Shown: one piece after another, positions 33,636 through 42,423 of the stretch
How positions within the stretch are numbered: the stretch's first letter is position 1
How the letters are laid out: every line of letters begins with the position of its first letter
Source: Rhodobiaceae bacterium
Lineage (GTDB): Bacteria > Pseudomonadota > Alphaproteobacteria > Rhizobiales > Tepidamorphaceae
DNA length: 64,000 nt
NCBI GenBank assembly: GCA_020637985.1
Contig: JACKJK010000003.1
Span: 186,001 to 250,000, forward strand
Reading direction: 5' to 3'
Translations under genes and position numbers: made by a program
The notes under the pieces: model-generated
What the model saw: the letters and a program-made list of their open reading frames with translations, nothing else
The model's database searches: none
What the model was told of the DNA's origin: nothing

Positions 33636-34001
33636 ATGATCGCACTCCTCGCCTTCGCCGACCTTTCCGCGACGCAGCTTGGCGCCTTCGCCGACAAGCC
33701 GACGACCCTGACGCCGGGTCAGCAGGAAGCGTCGAACGTGCTGTGGACCTCGCCCGACGGGCGCACGAAGATCGGCGTGTGGGAATGCACGCCGGGCCGC
33801 TTCACCGCCGACCGCACCGCGGCTGGCGAATATTGCCATGTCATCGTGGGCCGGGCTTCGGTGACGAATGCGGACGGTTCGGGCACGCGCGACGTCGGGC
33901 CGGGAGACCTGCTCGTGCTGCCGCAGGGCTGGACCGGCGAATGGGTCATCCACGAACACATGCGCAAGCTGTTCGTGATCAGCGCGTCCGCGGGTATGTG
34001 A
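33636..34001 (+). CDS. cupin-domain protein (EutQ/Cupin_3 type)
   Basis: A 121-residue single-cupin protein starting MIALLAFADLSATQLGAFAD. The segment IGVWECTPGRFTADRTAAGE followed by VGPGDLLVLPQGWTGEWVIHE matches the small Cupin_3 family of unknown function. It lies 23 bp after the DMSP-lyase-like gene and 2 bp from the convergent FAD oxidase. It may bind a small ligand or metal in the same pathway, but no catalytic role can be assigned. Confidence 0.8.
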   Translation: MIALLAFADLSATQLGAFADKPTTLTPGQQEASNVLWTSPDGRTKIGVWECTPGRFTADRTAAGEYCHVIVGRASVTNADGSGTRDVGPGDLLVLPQGWTGEWVIHEHMRKLFVISASAGM

Positions 34002-34003
34002 CT

Positions 34004-35245
34004 TCAGAACCTGTCGGGCCGGCAGGCGGTCAGGTCGAGGTTGACCGGGCGCCGGCGCGCTAGATCGGCGACAAGCCGGCCGAGCTTCGGCCCGATCGTC
34101 ATGCCGACGTGCTGCCCGCCATAGGCGTGGATCACGTTCGGCGCGCTGGCCGCTTCGCCGATCGCCGGCAGGCTGTCCGGCGTCGTCGGCCGCCGTCCCA
34201 TCCAGCTTTCGCTGCGCTCGAACGACAGACCAGGGTAGAGCTTGCGCATGGCCGCTTCGATCAGCTTCACGGGGGCCGGCGAGGGCGGCGCATCGATCCC
34301 GGCGAACTCCACGACGCCCGCGGCGCGCAGGAAACCGTCCATCGGCGTGACCACGCACTTGGCATCGGTGACCATGTAGGGCTGGGGGGCGGTGAAGCTC
34401 GGCGCGTACATGGAGACATGGTAGCCGCGCTCGGCCTCGAGCTTTGTCGGGACACCCATCGCCCTGGCAAGTCTGCCCGACCATGCGCCGGCGGTCAGGA
34501 CGACCTTGTCCGCCACCAGCGTTTCGCCGCCCTCCAGCGTGACGGATGGCCGTTCGCCCGCGACCATGTCGACCACCCTGGCCTGCCGGTAGGCGGCGCC
34601 CTCGCGGCAGAGGTGATCGAACAGCGCCGCGACATATTTCGACGGCGATGTCAGCCAGCAGAAGTCCGTGAACAGCGTGCCGAACTGGTAGGCCGGACCC
34701 AGATGCGGATCGCGTTCCTCCAGCTGCTGCCGCGTCAACGCGGTTGGCACGATGCCGAACTGCCGCCGAATCTCGTTCGTCAGCGTGTCGCCCTCGTAGT
34801 CGGCCCGCGTCGCATAGAGGGTGACATAGTCGCCGCTTGCGATATGGGCGTCGGCCCCGGTGCCCTTGCTCAGCGCCACGTGCTGCTCGGTCGCGTCGAA
34901 CGTGAGGGACGACAGGGTTGTTGCGATCTCCCGGATTTTCCCGGTCCCGGCATTGCGCAGGAACGGTACCAGCCAGGGCAGCAGGCGCGGCAGGTAGGAC
35001 CAGCGCAGGAACAGCGGCGAAGCCGGGTCGAGCGCCATCAGGGGCGCCTTGCGAACCAGCGCAGGCGTCGCGACCGGCAGGACCGACGTGCGCGCGATCA
35101 GGCCGGCGTTGCCGAAGGATGCCTGCTCGCTGTCGCCGGGCCGGACCGGATCGATCAGCGTCACCTGCCAGCCATCGCGGCGCAGCCACTCCGCGGCGCT
35201 CAATCCGCTGATGCCGGCGCCGACGATCAGGACGGAACCTGCCAT
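34004..35245 (-). CDS. D-amino-acid dehydrogenase-like FAD oxidoreductase (DadA family)
   Basis: A 413-residue flavoenzyme starting MAGSVLIVGAGISGLSAAEW behind GGAAGGCAGGC. The ADP-binding motif, the EQASFGNAGLIA segment and the C-terminal MGRRPTTPDSLPAIGEA with HAYGGQHVGMTIGP are DadA hallmarks. It oxidises an amino acid or N-methylated derivative, passing electrons to the respiratory chain. A longer upstream start was rejected for lack of homology and of a ribosome-binding site. It is convergent with the cupin and divergent from the BadI-like gene. Confidence 0.9.
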   Translation of the reverse strand: MAGSVLIVGAGISGLSAAEWLRRDGWQVTLIDPVRPGDSEQASFGNAGLIARTSVLPVATPALVRKAPLMALDPASPLFLRWSYLPRLLPWLVPFLRNAGTGKIREIATTLSSLTFDATEQHVALSKGTGADAHIASGDYVTLYATRADYEGDTLTNEIRRQFGIVPTALTRQQLEERDPHLGPAYQFGTLFTDFCWLTSPSKYVAALFDHLCREGAAYRQARVVDMVAGERPSVTLEGGETLVADKVVLTAGAWSGRLARAMGVPTKLEAERGYHVSMYAPSFTAPQPYMVTDAKCVVTPMDGFLRAAGVVEFAGIDAPPSPAPVKLIEAAMRKLYPGLSFERSESWMGRRPTTPDSLPAIGEAASAPNVIHAYGGQHVGMTIGPKLGRLVADLARRRPVNLDLTACRPDRF

Positions 35246-35407
35246 GCCTGCCTTCCCATGGTTCACCGGCGCTGACGCTCGGGTTCTCGATCGGGTCGAT
35301 AATTCCACTAGCAGCAACGCCGGTACGAAGTCAGGGCCATTGTGCCATTTCACACAGTCCACGCCACCGCGTTTCCGGGTCTTGCTGCAGGGCGGCTTGC
35401 CGGTCAC

Positions 35408-35428
35408 CATGGCCGGCAGCCGGCCATG
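35408..35428. promoter_or_regulatory. 21-bp palindrome in divergent DadA/BadI-like region
   Basis: CATGGCCGGC and GCCGGCCATG are perfect arms around a single central A, about 100 bp upstream of the BadI-like start in a 281-bp intergenic region. Symmetry suggests an operator. A TTGACA (35456-35461) nearby lacks a convincing -10 partner. Confidence 0.4.
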
Positions 35429-35526
35429 ATCGGTTGCGCCTGCGCCGGTTTTTCTTTGACAATGCCGCGACACAGGCCGCACGACATCGCGCGCGCCGGG
35501 CTCGGTGCTGCATGGAGAGACAAGCC

Positions 35527-36318
35527 ATGGACTATCAGGACATCCTCTACGAAGTGCGCCCTGCGGGCGTTGCGCGCATCACGATCAACCGGCCCGACAA
35601 GTACAACGCCTTTCGCGGCCAGACGCTGGAGGAACTCATCGATGCCTTCCAGCGCGCCGGATGGGACCGCGACATCGGCGTCATCGTCCTGACAGGGGCG
35701 GGTGAGAAGGCCTTCTGCACCGGCAGCGACCAGTCGCTCGGCGATGGCGGTCATGACGGGCGCGGCACGATCGGCCTGCCGGTGGAGGAATTGCAGAGCC
35801 TGATCCGCGACGTGCCGAAGCCGGTGATTGCGCGGGTCGACGGCTTTGCCATCGGCGGCGGCAACGTGCTGGCGACGATCTGCGACCTCACCATCGCATC
35901 AGATCGCGCGCAGTTCGGCCAGGTCGGACCGAAGGTCGGCTCGGTCGATCCGGGTTTCGGCACCGCCTACCTTGCGCGCATCATCGGCGAGAAGAAGGCG
36001 CGCGAGGTTTGGTACATGTGCCGCCGCTATACCGCCGCCGAGGCGGAGCGCATGGGGCTGGTCAACGCCGTCGTTCCGGCAGCCGATCTCGATGCCGAGG
36101 TCGACCGCTGGTGCGCCGAGCTGCTGGAGCGCAGCCCGACGGCGCTCGCGCTCGCCAAGAGTTCCTTCAACGCCGACACCGAGAGCATCCGCGGGATTTC
36201 CGCGATGGGGATGCAGGCGCTGAGCCTCTATTACGGAACGGATGAATCGAAGGAAGGCGGCATCGCGTTCCGCGAGAAGCGCAAGCCCGACTTCCGCCGC
36301 CACTCCAGGAGGAAGTGA
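35527..36318 (+). CDS. badI: 2-ketocyclohexanecarboxyl-CoA hydrolase-like crotonase (BadI homologue)
   Basis: A 263-residue crotonase-fold enzyme starting MDYQDILYEVRPAGVARITI behind GGAGAGACAAGCC. It matches Rhodopseudomonas BadI almost throughout: NRPDKYNAFRGQTLEELIDA, AFCTGSDQSLGDGGHDGRGT, PKPVIARVDGFAIGGGNVLA, GQVGPKVGSVDPGFGTAYLA and EKKAREVWYMCRRYTAAEAE. BadI opens the ring of 2-ketocyclohexane-1-carboxyl-CoA to pimeloyl-CoA. The related MenB forms rings, but the full-length match favours BadI. It is followed by a thiolase, so ring opening then thiolysis is the likely sequence. No other bad genes are visible here. Confidence 0.87.
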   Translation: MDYQDILYEVRPAGVARITINRPDKYNAFRGQTLEELIDAFQRAGWDRDIGVIVLTGAGEKAFCTGSDQSLGDGGHDGRGTIGLPVEELQSLIRDVPKPVIARVDGFAIGGGNVLATICDLTIASDRAQFGQVGPKVGSVDPGFGTAYLARIIGEKKAREVWYMCRRYTAAEAERMGLVNAVVPAADLDAEVDRWCAELLERSPTALALAKSSFNADTESIRGISAMGMQALSLYYGTDESKEGGIAFREKRKPDFRRHSRRK

Positions 36319-36395
36319 CAGCGCGAACCCGTTTCCAGCATTCTCCGCCGCGCCGTTGCCGAGGGCCTGCCGCTGGCCGATCTGACGAGGAAACC

Positions 36396-37598
<1,203 letters not shown>

Positions 37599-37833
37599 CT
37601 TCGACGTCGCCCGTGCGCCAACCCATCGGCTTTGCGCTGGGCTCGGTCAGGCCAGCGACTCATTGCGTGAACATCACTTCGCATAACCAGCCCGCGTGTG
37701 GCACCTGCGCAACAAGTTTGTGGTTCTGAAAATACCCTTGGAAAACATTTTTGTGGCGCTATATCACATTCAAAAGAGAGAATGATTCTGGAGGGGATCA
37801 ATTAGCGTCGGCGAGAACGGCGGGGGAGAATGA
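37599..37833 (+). promoter_or_regulatory. AT-richer leader of REC-LuxR regulator
   Basis: A 235-bp intergenic region whose second half is clearly richer in A and T than its surroundings and probably carries the promoter for 37834. GGGGGAG lies 5 bp before the chosen ATG. No small gene was seen. Confidence 0.4.
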
Positions 37834-38979
37834 ATGGGCTCTTGCTTTTTGGGTACGGGAGGCAATTCGGTTCTTTCAATGCCAGAAATTCTTTGTATCG
37901 AGGACGAGCCAGATCTGTGTGAGGACCTCGCCGATGAGCTTGCCGAAGCCGGGTACCAGGTCCGCAGCGCCCATGATGGGCGCACCGGGCTGCGGATGGC
38001 TCTCGAACACGCGCCGGACCTGATCATCAGCGACATCAACATGCCGGGAATGACGGGTGATCAGGTGCTCGACGAGCTCCGCAGCATTCATCCGCAGGCC
38101 CGCTCGATCCCCTTTGTCTTTCTGTCGGCGCATTCCGATCGCGCCGATATCCTGAAAGGCATTCGGCTCGGGGCCGACGACTATCTGGTCAAGCCGGTCG
38201 ATTTCGAACTTCTGCTGGCGAAGGTGGAGACGCTCCTGCGGCGCTCCAGGCCGGCGTCGGGCAAGTCATGGCAGGCTGACGCGGACGTCTTCCGTTCGCT
38301 CGATGCGGCTGGCACGGTCGAGGAAGTCTCTCATGTGCTGCTCAACCAGATGGCGAGCTACGGGTGCGAATGGTTCATCATCGGCGCGCCGCCGATGCCC
38401 GGCAGGCATGCGGAGCCCATCGTGCTGGCTCAGAAGTGGCCGGATGGCTACTTCGAACACTACGTCGGCAATCGCTTCATGGATTGCGATCCGGTCCTTT
38501 GGCACGGACTGCGGATGAATACGCCGTTTCACTGGTCCGAGGCGCCCCTCATCCGCGGGCGCGAGGAAAAGGGCCGCGCGATGCTGGAGGCTGCGAAGGG
38601 CTTCGGTTTGGTCGATGGAATTGTCGTTCCGATCATTGCCGATGACGGAACGCAGTTTCTCGCCTCGTTTAGCGGGCGGCGTGTCGAGGTCCCCGAGAGC
38701 CACGTCATGCCGGTTTCGATCCTCTTGCACTATGCCTACAACCGGCTCGTGGCGCTCAATGGCGGCACGAAGGTGCGCCCGGGCGAGCTTTCCGAGCGCG
38801 AACGTCAGGTCGTGGGTTGGGCTGCCTACGGAAAGACCAACGAAGATATCGCTGATATCCTCGGGATTTCGGCGCGCACCGTAATCATGCACCTGCAGAA
38901 CGCCAGCACGAAGCTCAATGCGTCCAATCGTGCAAGCCTTGTCGCTGAAGCAATCCGCTACAAGCAGATCCAGATCTGA
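37834..38979 (+). CDS. receiver-autoinducer-binding-LuxR hybrid regulator
   Basis: A 381-residue protein. Residues 17-135 form a CheY-like receiver (Asp67 in IISDINMPGMTG, Lys120 in YLVKPVDF). Residues about 150-310 match the autoinducer-binding domain (PDGYFEHYVGNRFMDCDPVL, NTPFHWSEAP), and about 318-378 a LuxR HTH (LSERERQVVGWAAYGKTNED). Start at 37834 has an ideal GGGGGAG; ATG at 37879 is the alternative. Combining phosphorylation and acyl-homoserine-lactone-type sensing is uncommon. No LuxI gene is in the window, so it may be an orphan receptor. A lux-box-like site lies just downstream, and a kinase gene lies 1.5 kb away. Confidence 0.88.
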   Translation: MGSCFLGTGGNSVLSMPEILCIEDEPDLCEDLADELAEAGYQVRSAHDGRTGLRMALEHAPDLIISDINMPGMTGDQVLDELRSIHPQARSIPFVFLSAHSDRADILKGIRLGADDYLVKPVDFELLLAKVETLLRRSRPASGKSWQADADVFRSLDAAGTVEEVSHVLLNQMASYGCEWFIIGAPPMPGRHAEPIVLAQKWPDGYFEHYVGNRFMDCDPVLWHGLRMNTPFHWSEAPLIRGREEKGRAMLEAAKGFGLVDGIVVPIIADDGTQFLASFSGRRVEVPESHVMPVSILLHYAYNRLVALNGGTKVRPGELSERERQVVGWAAYGKTNEDIADILGISARTVIMHLQNASTKLNASNRASLVAEAIRYKQIQI

Positions 38980-38992
38980 CCGGTTCGCGGGC

Positions 38993-39035
38993 ACCTGTAG
39001 GAACCGACAGGTGTATGAACCGACATCTGTAACAT
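38993..39035 (+). promoter_or_regulatory. lux-box-like operator with overlapping second dyad and -10 box
   Basis: ACCTGTAGGAACCGACAGGT (38993-39012) matches the Vibrio fischeri lux box at 16 of 20 positions and has perfect 7-base arms when C and G flanks are included. A second dyad, ACAGGTGT and ACATCTGT (39007-39014, 39023-39030), shares the middle half-site. TAACAT (39030-39035) could be a -10 box, putting the first operator near -40, the activating position for LuxR proteins. It controls the small gene that follows, or the regulator itself. Confidence 0.6.
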
Positions 39036-39132
39036 GCGCTTTGGCTGAAATAGCCTCTGATTCATCGGGAGGTTCATTTCAACCGGAATCGCTGATCGCA
39101 ATGGCTCCACTGGCAAACAGAAGAAACGTTTC

Positions 39133-39405
39133 ATGCCGAACGGCCTGGCCGCCGCGATCTGCGAAGACATCGATGGAGATGCTGGGATGGCAAATCTTGG
39201 TGAACGTACTGAACACGAAATGCTGGACATGCCCGAACGCGAGCGGCTGGACGTGGATCACGACACGAACATCTCGCGCCTGATGATGATCACCTACTTC
39301 ATGCAGGAGCCGCTTTACCGGCGCGCATTCGAACTGGTTTGCGAAACGGAGCCTGCGCGGCTTGCGGATTTGGTCCGCCAGATCGAGGCGCGCAAGGCGG
39401 CCTGA
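39133..39405 (+). CDS. small hypothetical protein downstream of lux-box-like site
   Basis: A 90-residue frame starting MPNGLAAAICEDIDGDAGMA; another ATG follows at 39187. The frame is open back to 39061, and an AUU at 39076 lies 3 bp after GGGAGG, giving a possible 109-residue form. The C-terminus is amphipathic and helical (MMITYFMQEPLYRRAFELVC). It is not recognised. Because it follows the lux-box-like promoter it may be a direct target. GC and codon use are compatible with coding but start and reality are uncertain. Confidence 0.45.
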   Translation: MPNGLAAAICEDIDGDAGMANLGERTEHEMLDMPERERLDVDHDTNISRLMMITYFMQEPLYRRAFELVCETEPARLADLVRQIEARKAA

Positions 39406-39648
39406 GCCGCCGCCACGATTTGTGCTCCGAAGCCCTGTTTAGGCAGTCGGAGATTGGATTAAGGGCCCGCTAACAGGTGTCGGGTTAAAACAACCATGAA
39501 TCGTGCGGAAAGCAGAATGCTCGGATAGGTAGCGCTCTTCAAGCGCGGACTGGGCAGGTGCAGGCCGTCCCTGCGGGAGCTTCGACGAACAGACGCGCAG
39601 GGACAGTGCTGCAAATTGCTGGGCCGCTGCAAACAAGGGGTCGCCGAC
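39406..39648. other. 243-bp gap without recognisable gene
   Basis: No convincing reading frame, RNA or strong repeat was seen between the small protein and the periplasmic binding protein. GGGG lies 8 bp before the ATG at 39649. Confidence 0.4.
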
Positions 39649-40368
39649 ATGCGCTTGCGAGCTATCACCTGTCTCGTGCTGTACTTCTTGAGCCTGCCTG
39701 CCGTGTTGGCAGGCAAGTCCGTCGTCACTGTCAGCACCAACAATACGCCACTCGACAGACAGGTCTTGCAAGCCGTTTCCGAAGAGGCATTCGGGCGCAT
39801 CGGAATCGACTTCAGGCTGACGAGCCTGCCGTCGGAGCGCTCTCTGCGCAGCGCCAATGAAGGCATCGTCGATGGCGAGGGTCTGCGGGTGAGCGGGTTG
39901 TCCGGCGCCTATCCGAACCTGGTCCAGGTGCCCGAACCTTACGTGCGCGTCTCCTTCGTGGCGTTTTCCAGGGATCCGTCGATCAGGCTCGATGGCTGGG
40001 AAAGCCTGAAACAGTACCGTGTGGCATTCATCAATGGCTGGAAGATGTTCGAGATGAACGCCACGAATGCCCGCACGGTCACGAAGGTCGATGGCCCCGA
40101 GCAGCTTTTCTGGATGCTGGATGCCGGCCGCGTGGATCTGATTCTTTACACAAAAGCGGATGGGCTGGCGCTCGCTGCGCAGATGAAGCTGGAGTCCGAG
40201 GTGTTCGCGATCAGCCCTGCCCTGAAAGAGGTCGACATGTATCTCTATCTGAACAAGAGGCACCAGCCTCTGGTTCCTCAGGTGGCTGCCGCAATCCGGT
40301 CGATGAAAGGCGATGGCTCCTACAACAGGATCATTTCCAGCTTCGGCATAGAGCGCAATGAGCCTTGA
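39649..40368 (+). CDS. periplasmic substrate-binding-domain protein (SBP_bac_3-like)
   Basis: A 239-residue protein starting MRLRAITCLVLYFLSLPAVL, with a Sec signal cleaved after VLA. The mature part begins GKSVVTVSTNNTPLDRQVLQ and has the two-lobed amino-acid-binding pattern (LPSERSLRSANEGIVDGEGL, FWMLDAGRVDLILYTKADGL). Proteins of this size without transporter genes often serve as sensory inputs. It sits 91 bp upstream of the histidine kinase, so it may present a ligand to that kinase's periplasmic domain. Confidence 0.82.
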   Translation: MRLRAITCLVLYFLSLPAVLAGKSVVTVSTNNTPLDRQVLQAVSEEAFGRIGIDFRLTSLPSERSLRSANEGIVDGEGLRVSGLSGAYPNLVQVPEPYVRVSFVAFSRDPSIRLDGWESLKQYRVAFINGWKMFEMNATNARTVTKVDGPEQLFWMLDAGRVDLILYTKADGLALAAQMKLESEVFAISPALKEVDMYLYLNKRHQPLVPQVAAAIRSMKGDGSYNRIISSFGIERNEP

Positions 40369-40447
40369 GCCGAGAATGCTGGCGACCGGCAGGAGCTTCG
40401 GGTCAGAGCCACATCTGCGCCTGGCTGCACTTCACGGCGTTTGCCAC

Positions 40448-40462
40448 AGGAGGTGAACCATT
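40448..40462 (+). promoter_or_regulatory. perfect Shine-Dalgarno preceding an AUU start codon
   Basis: AGGAGG at 40448-40453 is followed after six bases by ATT (40460-40462), in frame with the histidine kinase. The in-frame codons between here and ATG 40574 include no GTG or TTG. AUU starts are rare (infC is the classic case) and usually mean tight control. Confidence 0.6.
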
Positions 40463-42382
40463 TCGCGAGCGATCAAGACAAGGCTGAACGGTATCGTTGG
40501 CGCGTTCGGGTTTCGCACGCGCATCGGGCGCCGTCTTATCCTTATTTCCCTGCTGGTCGCACTGCTGAGCGCGATGCCTGTCGCCATCGGGGAAGCCTAT
40601 CTCGACTACCAACAGCGCATGGAGCGCTTCGAGCACGATATGGACGCGCTCGGCAAGGCGACCATCGGCAGTCTTGCCGAGAGCATCTGGACCTACGACC
40701 GCCAGCAGACCAGGGTCATTATGGAAAGCCTGGTATCCATGCAGAGCGTGACATTCGCATCCCTGAATCTGGTCGATGGAGATTCTCTCCAATATGGAAA
40801 TTGGAGAGAGCGCAAGGATGGAATAAAAATAGAATACGATCTTGTACACAGCATAGGTGGGGAAGGGCATAAAATAGGAAATCTGGTACTGTATAGAGAT
40901 ACGAAAAATGAAATATGGAAAATTATTAAAATAGCAATGAGTGAAATATTATTTCACTCAGCAACTGTATTCATATGCGCGACTTCTGTGCTCATGGTTT
41001 TCATGAGAATGATAACGAGGCGCGTTCTGGGTATCGCGAGCGATGCGCGCAACTTTACCGCTGACGATCTTCGAAATCTCGATTTTGATCGAGAGGATGG
41101 CGCCGTAAAGGGCGCGCAGGATGAAATCGATGAGCTTGCGCGATCCGTTGCGACGCTGAAGCGCACCGGTGCTGGGGCGCTCATGGAAAGCGATCTGGTC
41201 AAGAGGAAGTACCAGTACATTTTCAATGAATCGGTCACGGCGATCGTCATGTTCGACGACCACATGAAGATCACGGATTTCAACGAAGCCGCGCTGGAAA
41301 TGACTGGATACACCCGCGAGGAGTTGGCTGAGCTCCATGCGCGCGACATCTTCGCGGACGCCGATCCTGAAAGGGATGGCGAGCAAGTGACCCTCGCCAG
41401 GCGCAGGGTCGTCAACGAGGAACGCGCCCTCATCCGCAAGAATGGAAGCCGGATCATCGTCCTCAAGAACTCCATGCCGTTGTCCGACGGCGCGGGAGGC
41501 GTAGTCGGCCTGCAGAGCACCCTGATCGACATCACCCGGCGCAAGGAGATGGAACGGGAGGTCCTCGACCACCGCGACCATCTCGAAACCCTGGTGGCGG
41601 AACGCACTGCGGAACTCGCGCGGAAAAAGCAGGATCTGGAAGCAGCGCTCCAAAAGGAACGGGAATACAGCCTCCTGCAGAAGAAGATCGTGGCGATGGT
41701 CAGCCACGAACTTCGCACTCCGCTGACGATCATCGATGGCACCGCGCAGCGGATGTCGAGGCGTCGGGAACGGATGACGCCGGGCGAGATCGAAACACGG
41801 ATTCAGACCGTGCGTGGAGCCGTGCGGCGCCTGGTCAGCCAGATCGATCTTACGCTTTATGCCTCTAGCCTGGAGTCCGGACGGTTCGAGCTGCGCGTCG
41901 CGCCCGTGAATGTCCAGGATCTGATCGCGGAGGCTTGTGACCGGCAAAGGGAGATAACGCCGGCTGCGGCGATCAATGTGGACATCGGCGCCATTCCCGA
42001 CGGTATTCCCGGTGACCGGAAATTGCTCGATCTGGTGTTCACGAACCTGATCGGGAATGCCGTCAAGTACTCGCTGGGAAATGCGGAAGTCCGGATCGGC
42101 GGCAGAATTGAGGGTGATCGCGCGGTCATTTCGATCAGCGACCGCGGCATCGGAATACCGCCGGAGGAGTTGGCTCACGTTTTCCAGCCATTCTTCCGTG
42201 GCAAGAACGCGGCGAATTTCCAGGGCAGTGGTGTCGGGCTCAGCACGGCGAAGGATTTCGTCGAGCTGCATGGCGGAACGATCACCGCCGAAAGCGCGGC
42301 TGGATGCGGGACCACGTTCACGGTCTTCCTCCCGCTGGCACAGCAAGACAACCAGGAAAATCCGGGGCAGGTGGCCGCCTGA
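40460..42382 (+). CDS. PAS-containing membrane sensor histidine kinase, probable AUU start
   Basis: A 640-residue kinase if started at ATT 40460. This start adds a basic N-terminus and the first membrane segment (residues about 28-45, LILISLLVALLSAMPVA) that the ATG at 40574 would lose. A periplasmic domain follows, then a second membrane segment (about 160-182), a HAMP-like region, a PAS domain (about 249-360), a coiled coil, HisKA with His416 in VSHELRTPL and HATPase_c (NLIGNAVKYS, ISDRGIGIPPEEL). DNA for the end of the periplasmic domain and second membrane segment is strikingly AT-rich (40861-40980 is 31% GC). It likely phosphorylates the adjacent receiver at 42424 and perhaps that at 37834. 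Confidence 0.85.
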   Translation: MSRAIKTRLNGIVGAFGFRTRIGRRLILISLLVALLSAMPVAIGEAYLDYQQRMERFEHDMDALGKATIGSLAESIWTYDRQQTRVIMESLVSMQSVTFASLNLVDGDSLQYGNWRERKDGIKIEYDLVHSIGGEGHKIGNLVLYRDTKNEIWKIIKIAMSEILFHSATVFICATSVLMVFMRMITRRVLGIASDARNFTADDLRNLDFDREDGAVKGAQDEIDELARSVATLKRTGAGALMESDLVKRKYQYIFNESVTAIVMFDDHMKITDFNEAALEMTGYTREELAELHARDIFADADPERDGEQVTLARRRVVNEERALIRKNGSRIIVLKNSMPLSDGAGGVVGLQSTLIDITRRKEMEREVLDHRDHLETLVAERTAELARKKQDLEAALQKEREYSLLQKKIVAMVSHELRTPLTIIDGTAQRMSRRRERMTPGEIETRIQTVRGAVRRLVSQIDLTLYASSLESGRFELRVAPVNVQDLIAEACDRQREITPAAAINVDIGAIPDGIPGDRKLLDLVFTNLIGNAVKYSLGNAEVRIGGRIEGDRAVISISDRGIGIPPEELAHVFQPFFRGKNAANFQGSGVGLSTAKDFVELHGGTITAESAAGCGTTFTVFLPLAQQDNQENPGQVAA

Positions 42383-42423
42383 GGCACGCCTCCCGGACAA
42401 TGACGACGAGAAGGTAGGAAAGT

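Noticed and set aside
35456..35484. TTGACA as a promoter for the BadI-like gene
   Set aside because: At 17 bp spacing the -10 region reads GCACGA, which does not resemble TATAAT.
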